This document shows positions 1 to 6,214 of a stretch of 6,214 nucleotides of DNA, one piece after another. A program made the translations under genes and the position numbers. Under the pieces are notes generated by a model that did no database searches, had not been told where the DNA came from, and saw only the letters and a list, made by a program, of their open reading frames with translations. Position 1 is the stretch's first letter, and every line of letters starts with the position of its first letter. Source of the DNA: Oligoflexia bacterium (GTDB lineage Bacteria; Bdellovibrionota; JAFGOL01); contig JAFGOL010000062.1 of NCBI GenBank assembly GCA_016926495.1, forward strand, positions 1-6,214, written 5' to 3'.

Positions 1-1
1 C

Positions 2-1468
2 TGGTCTACAGTGTTTTTTCAGATATTTCTGATTTTTTATTTAATCTTTTATATAATACGCAAATTAAGAAAAGAATTCAAAAGATACCAGGCCCTGGCA
101 GAGAGAATAATTAATAACCCGGAAAATCTTAATGATTTTTCTGATATGGATTTTATAGTTTTGAATAACCTTCACAAGTTAGCCACCGAATTAAACCTGA
201 AGAACAAGGAGTTAAAACAGCAGTCAAAATTCGCCGCCATAGGCCAGACAACGGCCATGCTCGCGCACGACGTGCGAAAACCGTTTAACCAGTTGCGGCT
301 GCTTTTGGGTTCAATAGACGGCTATAAGAATGATTCCGCATTGCTGGATAGGGCCGTTAAAAGCATTGATAAGTCTATTAAGGACGTTGATAAGATGCTT
401 GAAGATATAATGGACTTTTCGCGCGACGTAGCTCTTGAAACTTCCGCAACGTCGTTGCCTGCGGTGATAAATTATTCAATACGCCAGGCATGCCAGGCCC
501 ATCAGCAGAAGGACGTATCTTTTAAATACAATTTAAAACACGCCCAAAAACCGCTTCTGGACGAAGAAAGAATATCAAGGGTGTTTATCAACATAGTGGG
601 CAACGGTATTGAGGCTATAACCGTAATAGGCAAAAAAGAGGAGGGCACAGTCTTTATTTCAAGCAATGATGTCATGGTAAACGACAATAACTATGTCGAG
701 ATAAGAATATCAAATAACGGCCCGGCGTTTAATGAAGAAGATATACCCAGGCTTTTCGGGACCTTTTTCACCAAGGGTAAACCCAAAGGCACAGGCCTTG
801 GGCTTGCATCGGCCCATAAAATAGTAAATCTTCACGGCGGAAAAATAGAAGCTGCGAATCTTCCGGACAATGCCGGAGTTGAATTTATTATCAAACTGCC
901 GTGTTCAAATCAGCCTGAAACGATGCAGGGACTTAATGAATTGCCTAATCATATCAGGGAAACATACATAGAGGAACTTAAGGCTGACGAAACCGAAATA
1001 GACAGGCTTATAACCGGTTTTAAGAAGCAAAAATTTAAAATCCTGCTTCTTGAGGACGAAACCCTGTACAGGGCCGGAGTTATGAACATAATAAAATCAA
1101 ATGAGCGGCTTTCAAAAATTATAACATTGTATGATGCCCATACTGTTGATGAGGCACTAAAGCTGACAGAGCATGAGCAGATAACGCACGCCATAGTTGA
1201 TATTGATTTGGGCGATGTAAAGACAGGGTATGCTTTTCTGGCAGAGCTTCAAAAGGCGGACTCACCGATAAGGAGCATGGTACATTCAAACCGCATAATT
1301 GATGAGAGCAAGAACAGGGCAAGGGAGCTTGGCGCTGTCGCGTATACCGCCAAACCCCTTAACATAGAGCATCTGGTTTATTTTTTAAGCGGTATAAAGT
1401 CTTCCGGAGCAGACGGAGTTTTAAGCCCCACCGACCTAGGCGAGCAACTTGAACACTTATTGCCGTAA
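2..1468 (+). CDS. Hybrid sensor histidine kinase with C-terminal receiver (5'-partial)
   Basis: This is a membrane-anchored kinase fused to a response-regulator receiver. The frame is open to the left edge (W-S-T precede the GTG at base 11), and the visible part starts inside a transmembrane helix. The real start and any sensor domain therefore lie outside the window, and the GTG is probably not the start. Numbering from the GTG: TM about 1-18; helical linker 19-75; HisKA with His86 in LAHDVRKPF; N-box NIVGNGIEAI with Asn198; G1-like SNNGPAF 234-240; G2 KGTGLGL 259-265; linker 300-340; receiver 342-462 with acidic pair E348/D349, phospho-acceptor D397 (VDIDLGD), switch S426 and K448 (AKP). 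Autophosphorylation on His86 and transfer to D397 is the expected chemistry. Two motif departures stand out: Lys90 replaces the usual Asn/Thr four residues after the His, and Asn235 replaces the G1 Asp. There is no output domain after the receiver, so a separate phosphotransfer or regulator partner is likely. The ligand is unknown. Confidence 0.9.
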   Translation, partial: WSTVFFQIFLIFYLIFYIIRKLRKEFKRYQALAERIINNPENLNDFSDMDFIVLNNLHKLATELNLKNKELKQQSKFAAIGQTTAMLAHDVRKPFNQLRLLLGSIDGYKNDSALLDRAVKSIDKSIKDVDKMLEDIMDFSRDVALETSATSLPAVINYSIRQACQAHQQKDVSFKYNLKHAQKPLLDEERISRVFINIVGNGIEAITVIGKKEEGTVFISSNDVMVNDNNYVEIRISNNGPAFNEEDIPRLFGTFFTKGKPKGTGLGLASAHKIVNLHGGKIEAANLPDNAGVEFIIKLPCSNQPETMQGLNELPNHIRETYIEELKADETEIDRLITGFKKQKFKILLLEDETLYRAGVMNIIKSNERLSKIITLYDAHTVDEALKLTEHEQITHAIVDIDLGDVKTGYAFLAELQKADSPIRSMVHSNRIIDESKNRARELGAVAYTAKPLNIEHLVYFLSGIKSSGADGVLSPTDLGEQLEHLLP

Positions 1469-1501
1469 CCCGTGTGCCGGGAATTTTCCAAACAAGTTGA
1501 G

Positions 1502-1566
1502 CCGGTATGGAATTACTTTTGCGCCATATTCCATAAACGGCGTGTAAATTTGGAGTATGTTCCATA
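1502..1566. repeat. Inverted repeat with extra half-site; candidate operator
   Basis: TATGGAAT at 1506-1513 and ATTCCATA at 1528-1535 are perfect 8-base inverted arms separated by 14 bases. They are flanked by CCG (1502-1504) and CGG (1538-1540). A further TTCCATA lies at 1560-1566, 31 bases beyond the matching copy at 1529-1535. The spacings are close to two and three helical turns, which would suit a dimeric DNA-binding regulator upstream of the HAMP-ntrY-ntrX operon. The arms could equally fold as an RNA hairpin after the hybrid kinase gene. The binding protein is unknown; the repeats are seen directly and the operator role is inferred. Confidence 0.4.
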
Positions 1567-1572
1567 GATACG

Positions 1573-1596
1573 CCCGGGCGGCATATGGCCCCCGGG
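1573..1596. terminator. GC-rich hairpin in the intergenic gap; possible terminator without U-tract
   Basis: CCCGGG (1573-1578) pairs with CCCGGG (1591-1596), and GGC (1580-1582) pairs with GCC (1588-1590). This leaves one bulged C and an ATATG loop, giving a nine-pair, very GC-rich stem. It lies about 105 bases after the hybrid kinase stop and before the operon promoter, where a terminator would be expected. However, TTAAATAAG follows rather than a T-run, so a classical intrinsic terminator is not shown. It could instead be a transcript-stability or regulatory structure. Confidence 0.3.
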
Positions 1597-1606
1597 TTAA
1601 ATAAGA

Positions 1607-1643
1607 TTGACCACTACGGACATTAAGTATAAAGTTATATAAT
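1607..1643 (+). promoter_or_regulatory. Candidate sigma-70-type promoter of the HAMP-ntrY-ntrX operon
   Basis: A perfect TATAAT lies at 1638-1643, 30 bases before the TTG start, in a locally AT-rich stretch. The hexamer 17 bases upstream of it (TACGGA, 1615-1620) is a poor -35. An alternative pairing is TTGACC at 1607-1612 with TATAAA at 1628-1633, but the spacer is only 15 bases. The -10 is convincing by sequence and the -35 assignment is uncertain. No -24/-12 sigma-54 element was seen here. Confidence 0.4.
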
Positions 1644-1657
1644 AGGCTTTGTATTTC

Positions 1658-1664
1658 AGGAGGT
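1658..1664 (+). promoter_or_regulatory. Strong Shine-Dalgarno deciding a TTG start
   Basis: AGGAGGT is followed by nine bases and then TTG at 1674. No ATG or GTG gives a full-length HAMP protein in this frame, so this near-consensus ribosome binding site is the main argument for the TTG start. Confidence 0.8.
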
Positions 1665-1673
1665 TAAGCTGTT

Positions 1674-2165
1674 TTGGCAGGAAAACGCTCAAATATACTG
1701 ACACGGTCCATTTTTATCATTGATAAAAAGTTCCAGATCAAGTACGCCCTGCTGCTTGCGGCCCTGGGCGCGCTTTTAACCCTTATACTTTCAGGCCATG
1801 TTTTTTATTTTGTTCATGAAAACTTCCAGATATTCATCCCGAATTACAGCAAAAACCCGGATATTATGAAACTCATACTTAGTGACCAGAAAAAGATAGC
1901 GCTATATCTTGTAGCCCTCTCTTTCATGCTGGTCAGTTTTTTGTTTTTTATAGGAATAATTGTGACGCACAGGATGGCCGGTCCCATCATGGTTATGAGG
2001 CGAAAGATCATTGATCTCAGGAACGGTGATTTTTCCGCAAGGGTCCATCTTAGAAAAGGGGACGAATTCAAGGAACTCGCTGATTCGTTTAATGAGATGG
2101 CAGAACACCTTGGAAAGAGGTTTGAGGAACTTGAAAAAAAACAGGGAAACTCGGGACTCCTTTGA
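1674..2165 (+). CDS. Stand-alone two-TM HAMP domain protein
   Basis: A 163-residue inner-membrane protein that starts at TTG behind a strong Shine-Dalgarno. A basic N-terminus precedes TM1 (about 23-47). A short extracytoplasmic loop of about 27 residues follows, then TM2 (about 75-98). A HAMP domain spans about 99-152, with the expected Pro104 and the second-helix signature GDEFKELADSFNEM (129-142), and then a short charged coiled-coil tail ends the protein. There is no kinase, cyclase or methyl-accepting output domain, so it cannot signal alone by any known enzymatic route. HAMP domains work as parallel helical bundles. The position directly before ntrY suggests it may dimerise with, or modulate, that kinase (inference). 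The frame leading into ntrY is open across the last part of this gene, and an eight-A run lies near the end (see findings). The HAMP call is firm; the role is not known. Confidence 0.88.
   Translation: MAGKRSNILTRSIFIIDKKFQIKYALLLAALGALLTLILSGHVFYFVHENFQIFIPNYSKNPDIMKLILSDQKKIALYLVALSFMLVSFLFFIGIIVTHRMAGPIMVMRRKIIDLRNGDFSARVHLRKGDEFKELADSFNEMAEHLGKRFEELEKKQGNSGLL
2134..2141 (+). other. A8 homopolymer near the end of the HAMP gene
   Basis: Eight consecutive A bases read as GAA-AAA-AAA in the HAMP frame, 21 bases before its TGA. In the frame used by ntrY there is no stop between here and the kinase. Loss of one A would join the HAMP protein to NtrY in a single reading frame. The run could be a slippage site or a sequencing-indel hotspot. 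Confidence 0.5.
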
Positions 2166-2178
2166 TAACCGTTTATCA

Positions 2179-4371
2179 TTGAAAAATGAACAAAATGCAA
2201 ACAAGGAGCGTAAAAGAAGGAAACGTGAACGTGTTGCCATCTGGGTGGTACTGCTTTGCTTCATCGGCCTCACGTTTGTGGAACTCCAGTTTCACCATCT
2301 CAGCCAGGAACTGCCTTTTGTTAACAGCATATTCTTTTTCGGTCTTGTAAACCTTAACGTAATACTCATCCTTGTACTGATCTTTTTTATTTTCCGTGCC
2401 GGCGTAAAGCTGATGGTCGAGCGCCGCAACCGCGTAATAGGATCAAAGCTCAAGGCAAAGCTGATGATCGCGTTCATCGTGTTCTCGCTTGTGCCCACGC
2501 TGCTGCTTTTCACGATCAGCGCCTTTTACATAAATTCCAGCTTTGACAAGTGGTTTTCCGTGCAGATCAGCAAATCCTTTGAAGACGCCATTGAAATTGT
2601 CGACGCGTATTACAGGGAGGTTAAAAAAAATTCCGAGCTTTTCGCAAGGAACCTTGTTACAAGGATCAAGTACGAGCGACTTTACCTGCTTTCAAAGAGG
2701 GTCAGGCTTTCCGGCATAATAAGCTGGTCCAGGAACGAGTTTAACATTGACGCGTTTGAGTACTACGACGATCTGGAATCAGAAAGAATTATAAAAACAG
2801 CGAGGGATGACGAAAATCCCGACTTCCCCATGGCCCCTGACGATTTTCTGGAAAGGGGATTTTTGGGAAAAACAGACACCATTGTTCAAAAGATAGGCGG
2901 CGGGGACGTGATAAGGACCGTGGTGCCTGTTGACAACGAGTACGGCGAAATAGTGGCGGTCGTTGTGGCCGATTATTTTATACCGGGTACTCTCATCTCC
3001 AAGCTGGAAAACGTAAGGGGCAGCTCCATCGACTATAAAAAGGTAAACCCCCTTAAGTATCCGCTGAAGTCCATTTATTTTGTAATACTTGTGCTGATGA
3101 CCCTGCTGATAATTTTTTCCGGCGCGTGGAGCGGGTATTACCTGGCAAAGGAAATGACGGTACCCATTGAGCTTCTCGCCGAGGGGACCAAGCAGGTCTC
3201 GGACGGTAACCTCGGAATACTTGTTGAGGAAGTCGGTACCGAAGAACTATTGTTCCTGATAAAGGCGTTTAACGCCATGTCCGTTAATCTTGAAAAAAAC
3301 AGGATGCAGATTGAACTTTCCCACAAGGAGCTGGAAAAAAGGAAGAATTATATTGAAACCGTGTTTGATAATATCCATATAGGCGTTATTACCCTTGATG
3401 AATCCGGCATTATAACAACTTTCAACAACGCTGCGGAAAAGATCCTCCACGTGCTCAGGAGCGGCGTGATGGGCAAAACCATCGAAAAGGGTTTACGGAG
3501 CCCTCTGGCCGAGCTTTTTTCGGGTTTTATCAGGGAATTGAGGGAATCCAGGAAACCCTCAATAACAAAGGAGGAAATGCTAAGAATAGGCGAAGACGCA
3601 AGGGTGATACAGGTAAAGCTTTTCAGCCTCTATACAACCGAGGACATAGGCTGCGCCATACTGGTGGAGGACCTTACCGAAGTTCAGCAGGCCCAGCGTA
3701 CTCTTGCATGGAAGGAGGTCGCGCGCAGGATCGCGCACGAAATAAAAAACCCCCTTACCCCTATAAGGCTTTCCGCGCAGAGGATAAAAAAGAGGTTTTC
3801 CGCGCAGGTGGAGGAAGGCAGGGAAGTGTTTGACCAGTGTACAAGGTCGATCATCGAGCAGGTTGACAACCTCAAGGTGCTTGTTAATGAATTTTCGGAA
3901 TTTGCGAAACTTCCGGACGTAAAACCCGTGAGCACGAACCTTAATGACGTTATAGAACCGGTTTTTTCAATGTACAGGGAATCGAACCCCAAGCTCGCTA
4001 TGGCTTACAAGATAGCTTCAAGGAACCTGAAAATCAAGATCGATCCCGAGCAGTTCAAGAGGGTGCTCATAAATATTGTGGATAACGCCATTCACGCCGT
4101 AAGTCCCAAGGACGGCCGTATTGAAATCTCCGTTACCGAAAACAGGGACGCAGGCGTTACAAGGATAGAAATCTCGGACAACGGCCCGGGTGTTGACAAG
4201 GAACTCAGGATGAGGCTTTTTGAACCGTATTTTTCCACCAAAAAAACAGGTACCGGCCTTGGCCTTGCCATTGCCAAAAAGATAGTGGCGGACCATAACG
4301 GGTATATCAGGGCTGAAAACAACTTGCCTAAAGGCATGATCTTTATTATTGAATTACCAATGGAAGCGTGA
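2179..4371 (+). CDS. ntrY: NtrY-family membrane sensor histidine kinase
   Basis: Sensor kinase predicted to autophosphorylate and to phosphorylate the adjacent NtrX. From TTG 2179 it is 730 residues. In order: a basic N-terminus (RKRRKRER, 11-18), TM1 about 18-36, TM2 about 50-72, TM3 about 94-118, an extracytoplasmic region 119-296, TM4 about 297-320, HAMP about 321-373, PAS about 388-500, HisKA with His520 in RRIAHEIKNPLTPIRLSAQR, N-box NIVDNAIHAV (Asn636), G1 SDNGPG (Asp667) and G2 TGTGLGLAIAKKIV. All catalytic motifs are intact, including the ExxN motif after His520 linked to phosphatase activity. Four TMs with HAMP and PAS is the usual NtrY layout. The start is uncertain: TTG 2179 lies 13 bases after the HAMP stop and gives an N-terminus of plausible family length, but has no clear Shine-Dalgarno. 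TTG 2131 overlaps the HAMP gene and has AAAGAGG ten bases upstream. ATG 2092 is also in frame. NtrY systems have been tied to nitrogen, redox or envelope responses in other bacteria; the signal here is unknown. Confidence 0.92.
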   Translation: MKNEQNANKERKRRKRERVAIWVVLLCFIGLTFVELQFHHLSQELPFVNSIFFFGLVNLNVILILVLIFFIFRAGVKLMVERRNRVIGSKLKAKLMIAFIVFSLVPTLLLFTISAFYINSSFDKWFSVQISKSFEDAIEIVDAYYREVKKNSELFARNLVTRIKYERLYLLSKRVRLSGIISWSRNEFNIDAFEYYDDLESERIIKTARDDENPDFPMAPDDFLERGFLGKTDTIVQKIGGGDVIRTVVPVDNEYGEIVAVVVADYFIPGTLISKLENVRGSSIDYKKVNPLKYPLKSIYFVILVLMTLLIIFSGAWSGYYLAKEMTVPIELLAEGTKQVSDGNLGILVEEVGTEELLFLIKAFNAMSVNLEKNRMQIELSHKELEKRKNYIETVFDNIHIGVITLDESGIITTFNNAAEKILHVLRSGVMGKTIEKGLRSPLAELFSGFIRELRESRKPSITKEEMLRIGEDARVIQVKLFSLYTTEDIGCAILVEDLTEVQQAQRTLAWKEVARRIAHEIKNPLTPIRLSAQRIKKRFSAQVEEGREVFDQCTRSIIEQVDNLKVLVNEFSEFAKLPDVKPVSTNLNDVIEPVFSMYRESNPKLAMAYKIASRNLKIKIDPEQFKRVLINIVDNAIHAVSPKDGRIEISVTENRDAGVTRIEISDNGPGVDKELRMRLFEPYFSTKKTGTGLGLAIAKKIVADHNGYIRAENNLPKGMIFIIELPMEA
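4362..4366 (+). promoter_or_regulatory. Ribosome binding site of ntrX inside the ntrY end
   Basis: GGAAG lies within the last codons of ntrY, eight bases before the ATG at 4375. With only three bases between the ntrY TGA and this ATG, translational coupling of kinase and regulator is likely. Confidence 0.6.
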
Positions 4372-4374
4372 ATT

Positions 4375-5757
4375 ATGTCTGGTTTTGAAAACAGGGTGCT
4401 TATTATAGATGACGACGAGAGGGTGGCGGACGCCATACGCGGCGTTCTGGAGGATGAAGGGTATTCCGTCGACGTTGTCGGGTCGGGCGAGGAAGCCCTT
4501 GACTACTACGGGAAAAACCCCGTTGATATAGCACTTCTTGATCTCTGGCTGCCCGGCATTGACGGCCTCACGGCGATGGAAAAGATAAAGACCAGGTACC
4601 CGTCCGCGTATTTTATCGCCATGTCGGGCCACGGTAACATAGAAACCGCCGTAAGGGCTACCAAGCTCGGTGTTTACGACTATATAGAAAAACCCGTATC
4701 AATGGAAAAGCTTCTGATCACGATTTCCAACCTGTCGGCCCTTGTAAAGCTTGAGGAGGAAAACCGGAACCTTAAATCGTCCATAGCGCGCCAGACCGTA
4801 ATGATAGGTAACAGTCCTCCGATGAAGGCCCTGAAATCCCAGATAGACACTATAGCGGAAACTGTTTCCTCTGTTTTTATTACCGGCGAAAACGGAACGG
4901 GCAAGGAGCTTGTAGCCCGCCTTATACATCAAAACAGCGACAGAAAAAATGCCCCTTTTGTGGATATTAACTGCGCCGCCATACCCGAGGAACTTATTGA
5001 AAGTGAACTGTTCGGGCATGAAAAAGGCTCATTTACCGGAGCTGTAAGTCAGAAAAGGGGAAAATTCGACCTTGCCAGCCACGGGACCCTTTTTCTGGAC
5101 GAAATAGGCGATATGAGCCTGAAAACGCAGGCAAAGATACTCAGGATACTCGAGGAAAAACGCTTTGAACGCGTGGGCGGTACGGAACAGATCAAGGTTG
5201 ACGTAAGGATAATAGCGGCTACAAACAAGGACCTCGCGGAACAGATTGAAAAGGGAAATTTCAGGGCCGACCTTTTTTACAGGCTGAATGTAATTCCCAT
5301 ACAGGTGCCTCCCCTGCGCGAAAGGAAGGAGGATATTTCCGAACTGATAGATCATTACATGAACATATTTTGCACGCAGTACGGACGGCCTCTTAAGCAG
5401 GTATCGGAACAGGCGATGAATATTCTTCTTAAATATAACTGGCCCGGCAACGTAAGGGAACTCAGGAATATTGTCGAAAGACTGGTTATAATGACAAAGG
5501 GGCAACTTATAGACAGGGAGAGCCTCCCGGGTGAAATTTTAATCGGCTCGGGTCTTACTCCTGCCGGTCCCGGTATTTGTTCGGATATTGACGAGATTTT
5601 CAACATTCAGACTATTAGGGAAGCGAGGGACGCGTTTGAAACCCTGTTTATTAAAAAGAAGCTTAACGATTACGAAGGAAACATTTCAAAAACCGCAAAC
5701 GCCATCGGAATGGAAAGAAGCTCGCTTCACAGGAAAATACGCCAGCAGAAGTCTTAA
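4375..5757 (+). CDS. ntrX: NtrX-family sigma-54-dependent response regulator
   Basis: A 460-residue cytoplasmic transcription activator and partner of NtrY. The receiver (about 6-118) has D12/D13, phospho-acceptor D56 (LLDLWLPG), S84 in MSGHGNIETAV and K106 in EKP. A charged helical linker (123-140) leads to an AAA+ sigma-54 interaction domain (about 142-375). This has Walker A GENGTGKE (171-178), the sigma-54 contact loop GSFTGA (218-223, Ser where Ala is usual), Walker B LFLDEIGD (239-246), FRADLFYRLNV (296-306) with conserved arginines, and WPGNVREL (356-363). A Fis-type HTH closes the protein (about 434-457, NISKTANAIGMERSSLHRK). The MSGHGNIETAV stretch and the GMERSSLHRK ending resemble NtrX more than NtrC (recalled family knowledge). 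The ATG is three bases after the ntrY stop. Targets are unknown, and no sigma-54 promoter was found in the window. The family assignment is strong; the exact orthology is slightly less so. Confidence 0.93.
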   Translation: MSGFENRVLIIDDDERVADAIRGVLEDEGYSVDVVGSGEEALDYYGKNPVDIALLDLWLPGIDGLTAMEKIKTRYPSAYFIAMSGHGNIETAVRATKLGVYDYIEKPVSMEKLLITISNLSALVKLEEENRNLKSSIARQTVMIGNSPPMKALKSQIDTIAETVSSVFITGENGTGKELVARLIHQNSDRKNAPFVDINCAAIPEELIESELFGHEKGSFTGAVSQKRGKFDLASHGTLFLDEIGDMSLKTQAKILRILEEKRFERVGGTEQIKVDVRIIAATNKDLAEQIEKGNFRADLFYRLNVIPIQVPPLRERKEDISELIDHYMNIFCTQYGRPLKQVSEQAMNILLKYNWPGNVRELRNIVERLVIMTKGQLIDRESLPGEILIGSGLTPAGPGICSDIDEIFNIQTIREARDAFETLFIKKKLNDYEGNISKTANAIGMERSSLHRKIRQQKS

Positions 5758-6214
5758 AAATACAGTATGAGCCCGCCGGCTATGCCTATCATGTTAACGT
5801 CCGCGCCCTCGGCGAATATGCGCCTGTATTTTCCCTCGGTTATTATATCAAGGCCGCCTATAGGCAGAATAAGTCCTCCGGACACCAGCATCTCAAGGTG
5901 ATTTTCAGACGAGGCAGGCTCTTCGCCTATCCGGCTGTTCAGTTTCATCAGCCCGAGGCCGCCCTTGAGTATAAAAACGGTTGCGAATGTATACGCAAAC
6001 TTGCCGCCCGCGTGCAGGCTTTTCATTGTTATCGTTTCGCCCAGGGCTTCGGCAATCGACGCGTACGGGTTTTTATGGCTTAAATAGTCAAGGTAGATCT
6101 CTATATCTATTTTAGGGGTCCAGTTAAATCCCACGGCGCCCCCGCCTCCGACCGTACTCCAGTTTTCTGTTGCCCTGAGTGTTTCGAAGTTTCCGGTCAG
6201 AACTATATAAAAGC
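5754..6214 (-). CDS. Outer-membrane beta-barrel-like protein, C-terminal part (5'-partial)
   Basis: The minus-strand frame is open from the right edge to a TAA at 5756-5754, giving about 152 residues. The GTG at 6134 is only internal: the frame continues upstream as residues including NWSTVGGGGAVGFNW. The sequence shows repeated Gly-rich, alternating polar/hydrophobic segments typical of transmembrane beta strands, for example KIDIEIYLDY, KFAYTFATVFILKGGLGLM, MLVSGGLILPIGG and VNMIGIAGGLILYF. It ends in Phe, preceded by alternating aromatic/hydrophobic residues, the usual recognition signature for barrel assembly by BamA. No enzymatic motif is visible. It is probably a small porin-like or OMP_b-brl type protein of the outer membrane, but a specific family cannot be named. 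Its last codons overlap the end of ntrX on the other strand by four bases. Any functional link with NtrYX is unproven. Confidence 0.7.
   Translation of the reverse strand, partial: FYIVLTGNFETLRATENWSTVGGGGAVGFNWTPKIDIEIYLDYLSHKNPYASIAEALGETITMKSLHAGGKFAYTFATVFILKGGLGLMKLNSRIGEEPASSENHLEMLVSGGLILPIGGLDIITEGKYRRIFAEGADVNMIGIAGGLILYF

Noticed and set aside
860..876. TCCGG-ACAATG-CCGGA hairpin
   Set aside because: A short stem inside a conserved coding region; best explained by chance.
1469..1487. CCCG-TGTGC-CGGG followed by AATTTT just after the hybrid kinase stop, as a terminator
   Set aside because: The stem is only four pairs and the T-run is four bases; too weak to call, though position and order are right.
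1359..1565. 68-codon minus-strand open frame across the end of the hybrid kinase and the gap
   Set aside because: It mostly lies antisense to a well-supported gene, has no recognisable domain or Shine-Dalgarno, and its composition does not look protein-like.
1676..1691. TGGCAG...GCTC as a sigma-54 -24/-12 promoter
   Set aside because: The -12 half does not match TTGC, and the match starts within the start codon of the HAMP gene.
2186..2230. ATG at 2186 as the start of ntrY
   Set aside because: It is in a different frame from the kinase and leads to no membrane helix or known domain.
5029..5505. 158-codon minus-strand open frame inside ntrX
   Set aside because: It is antisense to the highly conserved AAA+ domain; the open frame is explained by the codon bias of ntrX.

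Overview
The window comes from a Gram-negative bacterium. It holds the end of a gene for an outer-membrane beta-barrel type protein, together with membrane-bound sensor kinases and a sigma-54-type activator of the NtrY/NtrX kind. Composition is intermediate to slightly AT-rich. Arg AGG/AGA and Ile ATA codons are frequent, and non-ATG starts appear to be used. These traits fit many uncultured or deltaproteobacteria/Nitrospirae-like lineages. I cannot place the phylum from this sequence.

Layout. (1) Bases 2-1468, plus strand: a hybrid histidine kinase with a C-terminal receiver domain. It is cut by the left edge. Its H-box (HDVRKPF) and G1 box (NNGPA) are both unusual. (2) Bases 1469-1673: a 205-base gap, the only sizeable non-coding stretch. 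It holds an inverted repeat with a third half-site, a GC-rich hairpin, a perfect TATAAT -10 element and a strong Shine-Dalgarno. (3) Bases 1674-5757, plus strand: a tight three-gene operon. It encodes a small stand-alone two-TM HAMP protein, an NtrY-family membrane sensor kinase (4 TM, HAMP, PAS, HisKA, HATPase) and an NtrX-family response regulator (receiver, AAA+, Fis-type HTH). (4) Bases 5754-6214, minus strand: the C-terminal part of a beta-barrel-like protein, cut by the right edge. It converges on ntrX with overlapping stop codons.

How the genes may work together. NtrY should sense a signal at the membrane, autophosphorylate on His520 and pass the phosphate to Asp56 of NtrX, which would activate sigma-54 promoters through its AAA+ ATPase. 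The HAMP-only protein lies directly upstream and has the same membrane topology as a sensor input module, so it may be an accessory subunit of NtrY (inference). An eight-A run sits where the HAMP gene and the open frame leading into ntrY overlap, and ntrY lacks a convincing start of its own. This raises the possibility of slippage or a sequencing indel joining the two. The upstream hybrid kinase is separated by what looks like an independent promoter region, so it is probably a neighbour rather than part of the operon.

Overall this is a recognisable two-component locus with several local oddities. I do not see clear evidence of a wholly new system.
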